A DNA stretch of 44,719 nucleotides from a virus. The DNA is taken from IMG/VR virus record IMGVR_UViG_3300009419_000029, positions 1 through 44,719 of that record; one strand, given 5' to 3'. The notes below the pieces were generated by a model. That model did not search any database and was not told where the DNA came from. It saw only the letters and a list, made by a program, of their open reading frames with translations. This document shows, piece after piece, positions 30,129-37,191 of this stretch (positions within the stretch are counted from its first letter, which is position 1; the number at the start of each line of letters is the position of its first letter). The position numbers and the translations under genes were made by a program.

Positions 30129-30310
30129 TGTCGCACCTCGCCCATCTCTCCGCATTGGAGACACATGACAGTAACACCACTCCACCCGTCTGCTGGGTCT
30201 ACTGGAGTCCCGTACGGGTCGCAAGGGGCGAACCCCTCACCTTCCGTTGTGTTACGGCAGGTGCAGACTAGAAAGCCTGTGCGAGAGCGTGCGTAATCAA
30301 GCACGCGCAC
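30125..30310 (-). CDS. Small zinc-finger protein
   Basis: 61 residues from a GTG (30310; 30304 is an alternative). CTCRN...C and VMCLQCGEMG. It overlaps both the upstream and downstream genes, consistent with an operon from promoter copy 20. Confidence 0.62.
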   Translation of the reverse strand: MRVLDYARSRTGFLVCTCRNTTEGEGFAPCDPYGTPVDPADGWSGVTVMCLQCGEMGEVRQ

Positions 30311-30536
30311 CTGCTTGCTGTGCTGGCGTGTCCCAGTAGGGCAACATCATCTCTGTGAACTCGGCGAGAATGTCTGCCATGCGCTCTGCTGGAACGCTGT
30401 GCTGTTCCCACAAGCCGTTGTGCATTTCGTCCGTGAGGGCGAGTACAGCCTCTCTGCCTGTGTTGCCGAGAGTGAAGTAGTTCTCGTCAATGAGGTCAAG
30501 GATTTCTTTGTTGGTGAATGTTGAAAAGTTTGTCAT
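30297..30536 (-). CDS. Hypothetical helical protein
   Basis: 79 residues, MTNFSTFTNKEILDLIDENYF..., mostly helical, ending QQAGARA. First gene of a three-gene unit; leaderless start. No family recognised. Confidence 0.7.
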   Translation of the reverse strand: MTNFSTFTNKEILDLIDENYFTLGNTGREAVLALTDEMHNGLWEQHSVPAERMADILAEFTEMMLPYWDTPAQQAGARA

Positions 30537-30542
30537 AAGTAC

Positions 30543-30573
30543 ATTATGCCCTGTAAGGGTATAAGGCACAACC
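30543..30573 (-). promoter_or_regulatory. 31-bp repeated promoter, copy 20
   Basis: GGTTGT, CTTACAGGG, CATAAT; six bases to the ATG at 30536. Confidence 0.75.
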
Positions 30574-30659
30574 TTGGGATTCGGCAATTTTGGTTCGCCA
30601 ATAATCCGAGGTTGCGAGACAACTCGGTAGTAGCCGTCGGTGGCCCCGCCCCCCTTGCG

Positions 30660-30687
30660 CTTCCTGAAACCGTTACGGTGGCGGAAG
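30660..30687 (+). repeat. GGTGGCGGAAAG repeat, copy 6
   Basis: Best dyad of the set: CTTCC ... ACCGT T ACGGT ... GGAAG can fold into a two-part hairpin. GGCCCCGCCCC upstream; next to the stop of the 31072 gene. Confidence 0.62.
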
Positions 30688-30691
30688 AGTC

Positions 30692-31072
30692 TCACAACTT
30701 TTCCATTCTCATCGCTTCATCAGCGTTTTGCTTCCACAGGAAGTATTGCTGATTGACAGAGAAACGCACCCACTCAGGAATGTCGTGTTCTGCTCCGTCA
30801 TACTCATCTGTTGGAGAGAAAGAGCCAAAGAGGATTACATCACCACAGATAACTTGCCCAAAGATGATTGAGCAAACAGGGTTGAATGGAAGTCCGTCAA
30901 TTAGACCCGTGTCATTGACATAGCCGTGAAACTTATCGCCACGCACACAGTCAAACCAGTCACCTTGAGGTGAGGCGACAACTTCTTTGATTACTCCGTA
31001 AGTTTCGCCTTGTGGGATTTCACGGATAATTGGTTGGCTTCCGTCTGCCTTGATAATAAGTGCTTTAGTCAT
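30692..31072 (-). CDS. DUF3846-like protein
   Basis: 126 residues. VNDTGLIDGLPFNPVCSIIFG and ICGDVILFG follow the DUF3846 pattern (Asn, GLP, N, then GD-V). Function unknown; common in phages and their hosts. Leaderless start five bases after promoter copy 21. Confidence 0.8.
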   Translation of the reverse strand: MTKALIIKADGSQPIIREIPQGETYGVIKEVVASPQGDWFDCVRGDKFHGYVNDTGLIDGLPFNPVCSIIFGQVICGDVILFGSFSPTDEYDGAEHDIPEWVRFSVNQQYFLWKQNADEAMRMEKL

Positions 31073-31077
31073 ACTTC

Positions 31078-31108
31078 ATTATGCCCTGTAAGGCTTGAGA
31101 CAACAACC
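31078..31108 (-). promoter_or_regulatory. 31-bp repeated promoter, copy 21
   Basis: GGTTGT, CTTACAGGG, CATAAT; five bases to the ATG at 31072. Confidence 0.75.
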
Positions 31109-31168
31109 TGCGAGTTGAGAAATAATCTCGTTTTTTTGATAATCGCTACCAGAGGATGTCGGGCAATT

Positions 31169-31199
31169 ATTTTGCCGTGTAAGCACCGGCGTCACAACC
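31169..31199 (-). promoter_or_regulatory. 31-bp repeated promoter, copy 22 (orphan)
   Basis: GGTTGT, CTTACACGG, CAAAAT. No start codon at 5-7 bases; lies 60 bp upstream of copy 21, so either a tandem promoter or a remnant of a lost gene. Confidence 0.6.
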
Positions 31200-31278
31200 T
31201 CGCCAACAAAGAAAGTTTTTGAGCCGAAACACGGGGCTCCGCCCACACTCTTGCGAGGGGGCGAAGTTGAGGTGAGGG

Positions 31279-31695
31279 CTAAGCCCCCAACCTCACAAGG
31301 CAGTCACCAATGGCTTCCCACAAAGAACCCTTTGGTGATTCTTGGTCGTACTCCACTTCTTCTCTGCTCTCCAACCTGATAGCCGAACAGAAGTCTTGTG
31401 CTGTACGACAAACGACAAGCGCACAACGCTGGCGTTCAGCGTGTTCAGAAGGCTTACCATCTACTTCGCCGTTTTCATTGAGTGGGGCAGCCCAACCAGT
31501 TGTGTGTACAGCGAGACCAACAAAGTTGTTGTCTTTGGGTAACTCGCAAGTTTCCAGTAGTTCGTAAATGTCTCGGTGTCGCCCGATAACAGTCGTTTCA
31601 CCGTCTGTGTTCACTCCGTACAGGACAGCCTGCGGAAGTTCCATTGGGGTATCGGTGATGATTTTTTCTGTGATGGATTTTGTTATGTTGCTCAT
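31279..31695 (-). CDS. Conserved actinophage hypothetical protein
   Basis: 138 residues. AVHTTGWAAPLNENGEVDGKPSEHAERQRCALVVC is a recurrent pattern in small actinophage proteins. It is followed by an acidic stretch and GSLWEAIGDCLVRLG. Function unknown. Leaderless start. A hairpin (TGAGGT...ACCTCA) covers its stop. Confidence 0.75.
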   Translation of the reverse strand: MSNITKSITEKIITDTPMELPQAVLYGVNTDGETTVIGRHRDIYELLETCELPKDNNFVGLAVHTTGWAAPLNENGEVDGKPSEHAERQRCALVVCRTAQDFCSAIRLESREEVEYDQESPKGSLWEAIGDCLVRLGA

Positions 31696-31701
31696 GTCTC
31701 C

Positions 31702-31732
31702 ATTATGCCGTGTAAGGCATAGGACTGCAACC
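31702..31732 (-). promoter_or_regulatory. 31-bp repeated promoter, copy 23
   Basis: GGTTGC, CTTACACGG, CATAAT; six bases to the ATG at 31695. Overlaps the stop of the 31947 gene. Confidence 0.75.
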
Positions 31733-31947
31733 TATTGAGGAATAAAAAGATGACCACGCCCGTTGCCTTCGGGGTCTGATGCAGGGATGGCGACAGTCCC
31801 GTCGGTGAACTCAATGAGCCATCCGATGTTGTTGTCGTAATCCCAAACAGATTCCTCGGGACTCATCGGGCGGACGGACTTGACAGTCTTGCCAACGATT
31901 CCACCGTATGCGTTGTTCACGTACTCGGTTCTCATTTCGTGGTTCAT
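31732..31947 (-). CDS. Hypothetical beta-rich protein
   Basis: 71 residues, KTVKSVRPMSPEE, IGWLIEFTDGTVAIPASDPEGNG: a small strand-rich domain with IEF-DGT typical of minor SH3-like phage proteins. ATGA overlap with the upstream gene. Confidence 0.68.
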   Translation of the reverse strand: MNHEMRTEYVNNAYGGIVGKTVKSVRPMSPEESVWDYDNNIGWLIEFTDGTVAIPASDPEGNGRGHLFIPQ

Positions 31948-32330
31948 AGTTCCTCCGCCTCTTCCTCTGTCATCGTGGTGACTACCGTTGAACTTCCAGT
32001 CGGAGCGTCATGGTGCGAGAGTGAATACTCAAGTTTGTCGGCGTAGACGGAGTAGCGCATTGTCCACTCGCTATCTACTGTCATGGCACGGAGTAGTTCT
32101 TGTGGAGTCTTGCAGTGTGCGACTCCGCTTACTTCGCCTGCCCATAACTTGAGATTCTTTATGCGCCAGTAATCAGTTGGGTTGCTGTTGAAGAAGTCGG
32201 AAGTGTCGGTAACAAAGTTGTCTACCGCCCACTCCCAACAGTCTCCATGACAGTCAATTGGATTTTCGTTGTCGTCTACGCAAGTGCAGGTGTTGGTGAT
32301 TTCGCCCTCGGCGAGAATTGTGTTGTTCAT
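31944..32330 (-). CDS. Conserved actinophage CTCVD protein
   Basis: 128 residues. TCTCVDDNENPIDCHGDCWEWAVDNF is a pattern I associate with actinophage proteins of unknown role; four cysteines may bind zinc. A second half contains YWRIKNLKLWAGEVSG. Leaderless start; first of two coupled genes. Confidence 0.75.
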   Translation of the reverse strand: MNNTILAEGEITNTCTCVDDNENPIDCHGDCWEWAVDNFVTDTSDFFNSNPTDYWRIKNLKLWAGEVSGVAHCKTPQELLRAMTVDSEWTMRYSVYADKLEYSLSHHDAPTGSSTVVTTMTEEEAEEL

Positions 32331-32336
32331 ACCTTC

Positions 32337-32367
32337 ATTATGCCCTGTAAGAGACAGACAGACAACC
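32337..32367 (-). promoter_or_regulatory. 31-bp repeated promoter, copy 24
   Basis: GGTTGT, CTTACAGGG, CATAAT; six bases to the ATG at 32330. Confidence 0.75.
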
Positions 32368-32374
32368 TCTCCGA

Positions 32375-32905
32375 CTACTTTCGCCAGTCGGTAAGCAAGC
32401 CTTGGTATTGGAGCAAGGCTTCCTCAACGCCACAGTCTGAACAGATTTCGGTCTCGTTGTCCAAGCGCGAGATAGCCCCGGGGTACGCACCTGGGGTGTC
32501 GTCATTCGGAATGAAGTGTGTGCATCGTGGGCACTCTCTGAACTTTGAGTTCACCTTTTTGTCTCCAGCGAGTGAGCCATCAAGATTTGTGATTCTCAGG
32601 TCATCGCCCTTGGAACAAGAGTTGCCACGAATGACGTACGAGTTGGCCCCGCCTTTACCTGCAAACTCTTTATCAAGTGCGTCTGCTTTCCAAATACAAC
32701 CAGGATTGTCTGTGTCCCAGTTTCGTATTGACTCGTTCACAAAGTCCACCATGTCTTGGAGTCGTGTGAACTGGATAGCGATTGTGAACGGTCTGTCTAC
32801 CTTCGCTCCAAGTTCTTTTTCTTTGAGTAGGTCTTCTACTGTCACGCCGTACTCATCGGCAATTTCTAACAGTTCGTTCAGTTTTTTCTGCAATTTCTTA
32901 TCCAT
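32375..32905 (-). CDS. Zinc-ribbon protein with coiled-coil N-terminus
   Basis: 176 residues. KKLNELLEIADEYG forms a helix; the C-terminus has ECPRCTHFIPNDDTPGAYPG and TEICSDCGVEEAL, a zinc-finger signature repeated in many actinophage proteins. Probably nucleic-acid binding or a regulator. Start set by promoter copy 25. Confidence 0.78.
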   Translation of the reverse strand: MDKKLQKKLNELLEIADEYGVTVEDLLKEKELGAKVDRPFTIAIQFTRLQDMVDFVNESIRNWDTDNPGCIWKADALDKEFAGKGGANSYVIRGNSCSKGDDLRITNLDGSLAGDKKVNSKFRECPRCTHFIPNDDTPGAYPGAISRLDNETEICSDCGVEEALLQYQGLLTDWRK

Positions 32906-32911
32906 AGTCAA

Positions 32912-32942
32912 AGTATGCCCTGTAAGGGGCAACCTCACAACC
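32912..32942 (-). promoter_or_regulatory. 31-bp repeated promoter, copy 25
   Basis: GGTTGT, CTTACAGGG, CATACT; six bases to the ATG at 32905; overlaps the end of the 33264 gene. Confidence 0.75.
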
Positions 32943-33264
32943 TCGCCTTGTAACTTTTGAGAGCATCCTCAAATGTTGAAAAATACTCACCACTTGCAAA
33001 AGACCAACCTTCAGGTCGGGCGACAAGTGTCCACACGATGAACGGGTGAACCACAAGTTCATCCTTGCCGTATCCGTCTCGTTCACACAGAACAGTCCAA
33101 GTGGCGTAGGTGTCGCCCTTTACTCGTTCACGGATTTTGCTGAAGTCACGGACTCGCACAAACTCGTCTTCGGCGTACTCCATTGGGAGTTGCTCACAGA
33201 TAACCCAATACTCGGGTTCTGTCTTTTCGTTGCTCAATAGCACTGCTTCTACTTGTGTCATCAT
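32935..33264 (-). CDS. Hypothetical protein
   Basis: 109 residues, mixed alpha/beta; PEYWVICEQLPMEYAEDE, YATWTVLCERDGYG and a closing helix FEDALKSYKARL. No family recognised. ATGA overlap with the 33443 gene. Confidence 0.7.
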   Translation of the reverse strand: MMTQVEAVLLSNEKTEPEYWVICEQLPMEYAEDEFVRVRDFSKIRERVKGDTYATWTVLCERDGYGKDELVVHPFIVWTLVARPEGWSFASGEYFSTFEDALKSYKARL

Positions 33265-33443
33265 GAGTTCACCTCAATGTATTCCTGAATAAACATTTCT
33301 TCTTGTTCTTGTACTGTGTGAGCGTTCTCGCTGATGTCGTTTCCTGATTCAGCGTATTCATAAAGCCATAATTTGTAATCATGGTAGGACATTTCGTCCC
33401 ACTCTTTTTCTGCTTCTTTTCTTAGAACTTCTTCTTTTGTCAT
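33261..33443 (-). CDS. 60-residue acidic protein
   Basis: MTKEEVLRKEAEKEWDEMSY..., Glu-rich and helical. Leaderless start six bases after promoter copy 26, coupled to the 33264 gene. Function unknown. Confidence 0.68.
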   Translation of the reverse strand: MTKEEVLRKEAEKEWDEMSYHDYKLWLYEYAESGNDISENAHTVQEQEEMFIQEYIEVNS

Positions 33444-33449
33444 ATTCCA

Positions 33450-33480
33450 ATTGTGCCTTGTAGTAACTAAGACAACAACC
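33450..33480 (-). promoter_or_regulatory. 31-bp repeated promoter, copy 26
   Basis: GGTTGT, CTACAAGG, CACAAT; six bases to the ATG at 33443; overlaps the end of the 33715 gene. Confidence 0.72.
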
Positions 33481-33715
33481 CCTCATTCAAGATTTCTTGG
33501 ACGGAGTAGAAGTAGTCCCGAGTTTCTTCCCAAGTTGCTTCAGACCAGTCAAGTCCACCGTATTCAGCGTCAATGAGTTTCTTCGCTTCAGTTGAGTCGC
33601 ACTGCATCACAACCATCACGGAGACAAGTTGTGAAGGCGAGTAACCAGCGTGGCGGGGCTCCGCCTCCAGCACCTCGTAGAACTTCTTGCGACAGTCGTT
33701 GTCATACTTCGTCAT
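33467..33715 (-). CDS. Hypothetical protein
   Basis: 82 residues from MTKYDNDCRKKF; helical, acidic C-terminal half (WEETRDYFYSVQEILNEG). The longer frame reads into the upstream gene; the ATGA overlap fixes the start. No family recognised. Confidence 0.68.
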   Translation of the reverse strand: MTKYDNDCRKKFYEVLEAEPRHAGYSPSQLVSVMVVMQCDSTEAKKLIDAEYGGLDWSEATWEETRDYFYSVQEILNEGLLS

Positions 33716-33915
33716 ACGAACCCGTACCTCATCATCATGTGACCTACTGCCCAGTCGTAACACAGGCTCAACATTCCCCATTCGCATGAGTTCTCTTCGG
33801 CCCCGACTTTGACAGTCACCGTGTAGCGACCATCGTCTTTTTTGATAATCGTCATAACAGCCTGTTCTTGCAGGTCTTCAATGAACTTTGTTTGTATGTC
33901 AATTACTTCGCTCAT
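33712..33915 (-). CDS. Hypothetical protein
   Basis: 67 residues, MSEVIDIQTKFIEDLQEQAVM..., then a beta hairpin (RYTVTVKVG) and a helix. Middle gene of a three-gene unit with ATGA overlaps on both sides. Confidence 0.68.
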   Translation of the reverse strand: MSEVIDIQTKFIEDLQEQAVMTIIKKDDGRYTVTVKVGAEENSCEWGMLSLCYDWAVGHMMMRYGFV

Positions 33916-34103
33916 TGTGCAACCTCCAGTGCAAGACGGGCGAGTTCTTTGCCTTCTTTCAGTAGTGCTTCCACTACCGCAAGTGCTTTCTCAAACTCGT
34001 CATCGTTGTCTGTGTTGTACCACTCCTCGTTCAGTGAGTCCACTGCTGGAGAAAGGTCTAAAAGGATTTTTGCCATTTTGGCGGTCAGTTCATTTTCTTT
34101 CAT
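33912..34103 (-). CDS. 63-residue helical protein
   Basis: MKENELTAKMAKILLDLSPA..., coiled-coil-like, acidic. First gene of the 34103-33467 unit; leaderless start five bases after promoter copy 27. Function unknown. Confidence 0.68.
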   Translation of the reverse strand: MKENELTAKMAKILLDLSPAVDSLNEEWYNTDNDDEFEKALAVVEALLKEGKELARLALEVAQ

Positions 34104-34108
34104 AATTC

Positions 34109-34139
34109 ATTATGCCGTGTAAGCCACAAGGACACAACC
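34109..34139 (-). promoter_or_regulatory. 31-bp repeated promoter, copy 27
   Basis: GGTTGT, CTTACACGG, CATAAT; five bases to the ATG at 34103. Its -35 end is also the 3' arm of the ncRNA terminal helix. Confidence 0.72.
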
Positions 34140-34374
34140 TCTTGCGAAACACATAACTGAGATAGCAAGTCTCACCACCCTTTCCCGTCGGACGGCGTGC
34201 AGACGCTGTGAAGAGGACGGCTGAATGGAAGAGGTCGGATACACCAGAGGGAGTAGGGAGTCTAGAACAAACGACTATCGTGGGTAGAGCCTTATCGCCA
34301 ACAGAGCCTTATCTGTCAGGGTAAGCACAACCGAGGTGGTTGCTATGTATTTCGCAAGAGGTTGCCCTCTCACA
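34134..34374 (-). ncRNA. Candidate structured ncRNA with 24-bp terminal helix
   Basis: A 24-base segment (34342-34365) pairs on the minus-strand RNA with 34134-34157, including three G-U wobbles; on the plus-strand RNA those wobbles would be mismatches, so the minus strand is favoured. Promoter copy 28 sits just upstream on the same strand. Inner helices: TGAGA/TCTCA, ACAGA/TCTGT, CAACC/GGTTG, CCGT/ACGG, GCGT/ACGC, plus a direct repeat GATAAGGCTCT. Only a 32-codon GTG ORF is present. No match to 6S, tmRNA, RNase P or group I introns was recognised. Confidence 0.5.
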
Positions 34375-34379
34375 CTTCA

Positions 34380-34410
34380 AGTATGCCCTGTAAGGGACAG
34401 GGACACAACT
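34380..34410 (-). promoter_or_regulatory. 31-bp repeated promoter, copy 28
   Basis: AGTTGT, CTTACAGGG, CATACT; a GTG but no ATG follows after six bases; drives the candidate ncRNA. Confidence 0.7.
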
Positions 34411-34560
34411 TGGTGAAAAAGATTTACCGTAGGTTTTTGTATGCAACTAAGTAGCACCGCACAGACAGCAGGGTGCAGAGGACTTGCAGCCCCGTCGGCA
34501 ACGGCAGCAAAACTGGGTAGGAAAGTGTCAATCCCAGCAAAATGTGCTTGCCTGCCGTCT

Positions 34561-34589
34561 TGTCTGAAACCATCACGGTGACGGAAAGC
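34561..34589 (+). repeat. GGTGGCGGAAAG repeat, copy 7
   Basis: TGTCTGAAACCATCACGGTG then ACGGAAAG (one change); overlaps the stop of the 35148 gene, encoding its GFPSP end. Confidence 0.58.
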
Positions 34590-35148
34590 CCTCTATGAGT
34601 TTGGCTAAGTCACCTTCATTGGCACAGAAAGTTCGGAAAGTGTTAAAGATAAAAGGCACAAGACCATCGGGTGCTTCGTCAGCATCAACTGGTTCTTCCC
34701 ACACAGGCAGACCATCATCTCCATAGTGGTACAGCATTGTGCGACAGGCAGATTCGCCTTCCCATGTGTACGCAGTAATGATGATGCCTTCTTTTACTTG
34801 CGATGAAGCGTTGTTCTTGAAGTCCCGCTCAAGGGAACCACGTTCCCAATCTTCGGGTAAGTAATCCTCACCACCGTTTGCGTAACCCTCAACTACATAG
34901 GCGAGCCAGTCCCAGCGCATTGTGCCGTTCTTTTCCTCAAGTCCTTGGAGTATGGCGTTGAGGATAATCGGCAGGTTGTCAGTCGGGTGCCCATCAAGCG
35001 TGTCGGGAATCAGGAACGGTGTGCCCTTGTAGTCGGCTCCCAAGATGAATGGGGCACCATCGGCGGGGCCCCCGCCCTCCACGCAGAGTTCGGTCTTGTA
35101 GTCCTTGCACTCTTTCCCGATACCCTCAAGAATCTCTGTCAGGCTCAT
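34573..35148 (-). CDS. Hypothetical acidic protein
   Basis: 191 residues, alpha/beta, with VEGGGPADGAPFILG, MRWDWLAYVVEGYANGGEDY and a helical C-terminus. No family recognised. ATGA overlap with the 35579 gene, which likely acts with it. Confidence 0.7.
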   Translation of the reverse strand: MSLTEILEGIGKECKDYKTELCVEGGGPADGAPFILGADYKGTPFLIPDTLDGHPTDNLPIILNAILQGLEEKNGTMRWDWLAYVVEGYANGGEDYLPEDWERGSLERDFKNNASSQVKEGIIITAYTWEGESACRTMLYHYGDDGLPVWEEPVDADEAPDGLVPFIFNTFRTFCANEGDLAKLIEGFPSP

Positions 35149-35579
35149 GAGAACACCCCTTTCATGAGGTCTTGTGCCGAGCCACTAGCGGTGTCGCCTG
35201 TCTCGTCAATCTCTACATGGTCGTTGTCAAGGAAGCGCATGAGAGCCGTGTTCATGCCCTTGTAGGTCATGCCCATAATGCAACGAGCGATATGCGCCTC
35301 ATTCTCGCCTGTCTCAATGTCTTGTGCGATTACGCCACCGTAGGTGACAAGGAAGAACGAGCCGAAGCCCTGTGCGAACACTCGCACCTCATCACTTGTC
35401 AGCAATTCCCAAGGGTCATCACCTGTGGCGATAAGCATTGGTGAGTTGTCCGACATGACCACAACACCGCAGGTGCCGAAGTCAAGAGGGGTTGTGTAAT
35501 CCTCAGGGTGCTGAGGAATTGCGAGTTGAGCGTCTATTTCTCGTGCCCAACCTACGAGTTGTTCTTGTGTTATTTCCAT
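35145..35579 (-). CDS. Hypothetical protein
   Basis: 144 residues; strand-rich middle (GTCGVVVMSDNSPMLIATGDD, FGSFFLVTYGG) and acidic helices. No family recognised. Leaderless start six bases after promoter copy 29; coupled to the 35148 gene. Confidence 0.7.
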   Translation of the reverse strand: MEITQEQLVGWAREIDAQLAIPQHPEDYTTPLDFGTCGVVVMSDNSPMLIATGDDPWELLTSDEVRVFAQGFGSFFLVTYGGVIAQDIETGENEAHIARCIMGMTYKGMNTALMRFLDNDHVEIDETGDTASGSAQDLMKGVFS

Positions 35580-35585
35580 AAATCC

Positions 35586-35616
35586 ATTATGCCCTGTAAG
35601 GGGTGAGGAGCCAACC
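35586..35616 (-). promoter_or_regulatory. 31-bp repeated promoter, copy 29
   Basis: GGTTGG, CTTACAGGG, CATAAT; six bases to the ATG at 35579. Confidence 0.75.
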
Positions 35617-35910
35617 TCACGCCACAGAATAGTTGGGCTTCACCTCTTTCGCAATAAATGAGCCGAGGCTGTCGGCAAGCATGAGGTCAAAGACCACATT
35701 GAACGGAACGCCCTCGTACTTGTAGTAAGTCGGAGTGGACTTGTACTGAACCGTCAGTTCGTTAGTGGTGAGTTCGTAGTACCAAAACTCAATGGCACTG
35801 CTGTTGCTAGGGAGAGAAGCAAGGATTTTTCCGCCTTGCTGGAAGTATGCCGACTCACCGTTTGCGTAGGTAATTGTGTCGTTCTGTTTGGTAATAGTTG
35901 TTGCTGTCAT
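35617..35910 (-). CDS. KTSC-domain-like protein, paralogue 2
   Basis: 97 residues: ITYANGESAYFQQGGK, LTVQYKS, YKYEGVPFNVVFDLMLADSLG, FIAKEVKPNYSV. Clearly related to the 28468-28782 product, with the same C-terminal motif. Rightmost gene of the minus block. Confidence 0.77.
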   Translation of the reverse strand: MTATTITKQNDTITYANGESAYFQQGGKILASLPSNSSAIEFWYYELTTNELTVQYKSTPTYYKYEGVPFNVVFDLMLADSLGSFIAKEVKPNYSVA

Positions 35911-35916
35911 GTCTCA

Positions 35917-35947
35917 ATTATGCCGTGTAAGAGATAGGGACACAACC
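35917..35947 (-). promoter_or_regulatory. 31-bp repeated promoter, copy 30
   Basis: GGTTGT, CTTACACGG, CATAAT; six bases to the ATG at 35910. Back to back with copy 31, marking the strand switch. Confidence 0.75.
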
Positions 35948-35967
35948 TCTAAATAAATCTATCTAAG

Positions 35968-35998
35968 GGTTGTGGTGGTAGTCCTTACAGGGCACAAT
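35968..35998 (+). promoter_or_regulatory. 31-bp repeated promoter, copy 31
   Basis: GGTTGT, CTTACAGGG, CACAAT; six bases to the ATG at 36005. Confidence 0.75.
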
Positions 35999-36004
35999 AG
36001 ACAT

Positions 36005-36424
36005 ATGAGCAACAACAAGCCAATCAGCGTCAAGGTCAAGACGGATAAACTACTGACCGCACTCAAAGAGTCACTCGCTTCTCGCCATGAGGAGATGAAG
36101 GCTCACGACAAAGCAGATGCCGACTACAAGAAGGCAATCAAAGACTGGGAAACCAAAGTCGTTGATTACATCAAGTCAGGCAAAGGGAAAGTGACAGATG
36201 TGTCGCAGACCCACGACTGGCGCAGAAACGCAGATGACGCAAGAGTGACAATCGCTCTGCCAGCCAATCTGTCCTATCCAACAAAGGAAAATGCGCTTCG
36301 TGCCACTTGGGAAATCAAGGGAGAGGTAGAGGAGTTGGAGAACGCAATCGCAATCCTCAACATGAGTGACGAGGAGTTCGTCAGCACCAGCACCTACAAG
36401 GGTGTGGCTCGCCTCATCAAGTAA
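36005..36424 (+). CDS. Hypothetical protein
   Basis: 139 residues, MSNNKPISVKVKTDKLLTAL..., coiled-coil region (ASRHEEMKAHDKADADYKKA) and NLSYPTKENALRATWEIKGE, a layout resembling small actinophage proteins that may bind as oligomers. Function unknown. Start set by promoter copy 31. Confidence 0.72.
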   Translation: MSNNKPISVKVKTDKLLTALKESLASRHEEMKAHDKADADYKKAIKDWETKVVDYIKSGKGKVTDVSQTHDWRRNADDARVTIALPANLSYPTKENALRATWEIKGEVEELENAIAILNMSDEEFVSTSTYKGVARLIK

Positions 36425-36583
36425 ATCGCCTCCCAGCGAAGGGGAGAGTGGGACACGCACCGACAGGTAGCGACCCTGCTCTCCCTCAGGGCGTAGCCCC
36501 GGCGTTCAGGGGTGACGACAGTCTCGTAAAGAAATCTGTGAAACGAGGTTGTCATTATCCCTAATAGACTGCACACTTGATTT
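36425..36583 (+). other. Gap with hairpins before promoter copy 32
   Basis: No ORF. CTCCC/GGGAG around AGCGAAG, then a GC-rich stretch, then CTCGT/ACGAG. Could terminate the 36005 transcript; no clear T run. Confidence 0.3.
36547..36577 (+). promoter_or_regulatory. 31-bp repeated promoter, copy 32 (variant)
   Basis: GGTTGT and CACACT at standard spacing, but the CTTACA block is lost; six bases to the ATG at 36584. Confidence 0.5.
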
Positions 36584-36829
36584 ATGAATACAGCACAAAA
36601 CTACCAAGTAGCACGAGACAACTCAGGAAAGGTGAACTACGAAGCGTACAAAAACTGCCGAGGGTTCATCACGGAAAACGGCTTGGACTTCCCAGTCGTC
36701 ATTTCCTCTGCTCGTTATCGCTACGGACATCTTGACCTCTTGGTCACACCAGAAAACGGGGCTGGCACCCGTTGGGTTCAGCGAACCAATATTCGTTTGG
36801 AAAATGACCCTGCAGAGGTTGCGGTCTAG
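36584..36829 (+). CDS. Hypothetical protein
   Basis: 81 residues; beta-rich core (RGFITENGLDFPVVISSARYRYGHLDLLVTP) with a GAGTRWVQRTNI segment that resembles small phage proteins of unknown role. Leaderless. The next promoter overlaps its 3' end. Confidence 0.7.
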   Translation: MNTAQNYQVARDNSGKVNYEAYKNCRGFITENGLDFPVVISSARYRYGHLDLLVTPENGAGTRWVQRTNIRLENDPAEVAV

Positions 36830-36847
36830 TTCCTTACAAGGCACAAT
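36817..36847 (+). promoter_or_regulatory. 31-bp repeated promoter, copy 33
   Basis: GGTTGC, CTTACAAGG, CACAAT; six bases to the ATG at 36854; -35 lies inside the end of the previous gene. Confidence 0.75.
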
Positions 36848-36853
36848 TGAGAT

Positions 36854-37036
36854 ATGAAGAAATACCTAGTTCGGGTAACCGAATCCATCAATCATGATTA
36901 TGAGATAGAGGCAGAGAGCAAAGATGCTGCTTTGGCTATCTATTACTCATACACCGACGCCCAACTCAAAACACGAGACCTTGACGGTCAATCGGAATGG
37001 GACTCACATCCTTGGGAAGTGGAGGAAGTCAAATGA
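36854..37036 (+). CDS. 60-residue protein
   Basis: MKKYLVRVTESINHDYEIEA followed by a helix (SKDAALAIYYS): a small beta-alpha domain seen in several phages. ATGA overlap with the next gene; leaderless start. Confidence 0.7.
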   Translation: MKKYLVRVTESINHDYEIEAESKDAALAIYYSYTDAQLKTRDLDGQSEWDSHPWEVEEVK

Positions 37037-37191
37037 CAACTCCAGTCCCCACTCAGTTGAACGAGTACGAGAAGGTCATTGCTGGAATCGTCGAGATTCT
37101 GCGCCTTGACGGCGAAGAGTTCACCGATGGTCAGTGCCTTGACCAAATCATCAAACTGCTCGGAGACCACGGTTGGCAGGTCTTCAAGTGA
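37033..37191 (+). CDS. 52-residue helical protein
   Basis: MTTPVPTQLNEYEKVIAGIV..., acidic helices; coupled on both sides (ATGA before, GTGA after). Function unknown. Confidence 0.65.
   Translation: MTTPVPTQLNEYEKVIAGIVEILRLDGEEFTDGQCLDQIIKLLGDHGWQVFK

Noticed and set aside
34261-34374. 32-codon GTG ORF after promoter copy 28
   Set aside because: Composition is unconvincing and the sequence is better explained by RNA structure; it cannot be fully excluded.
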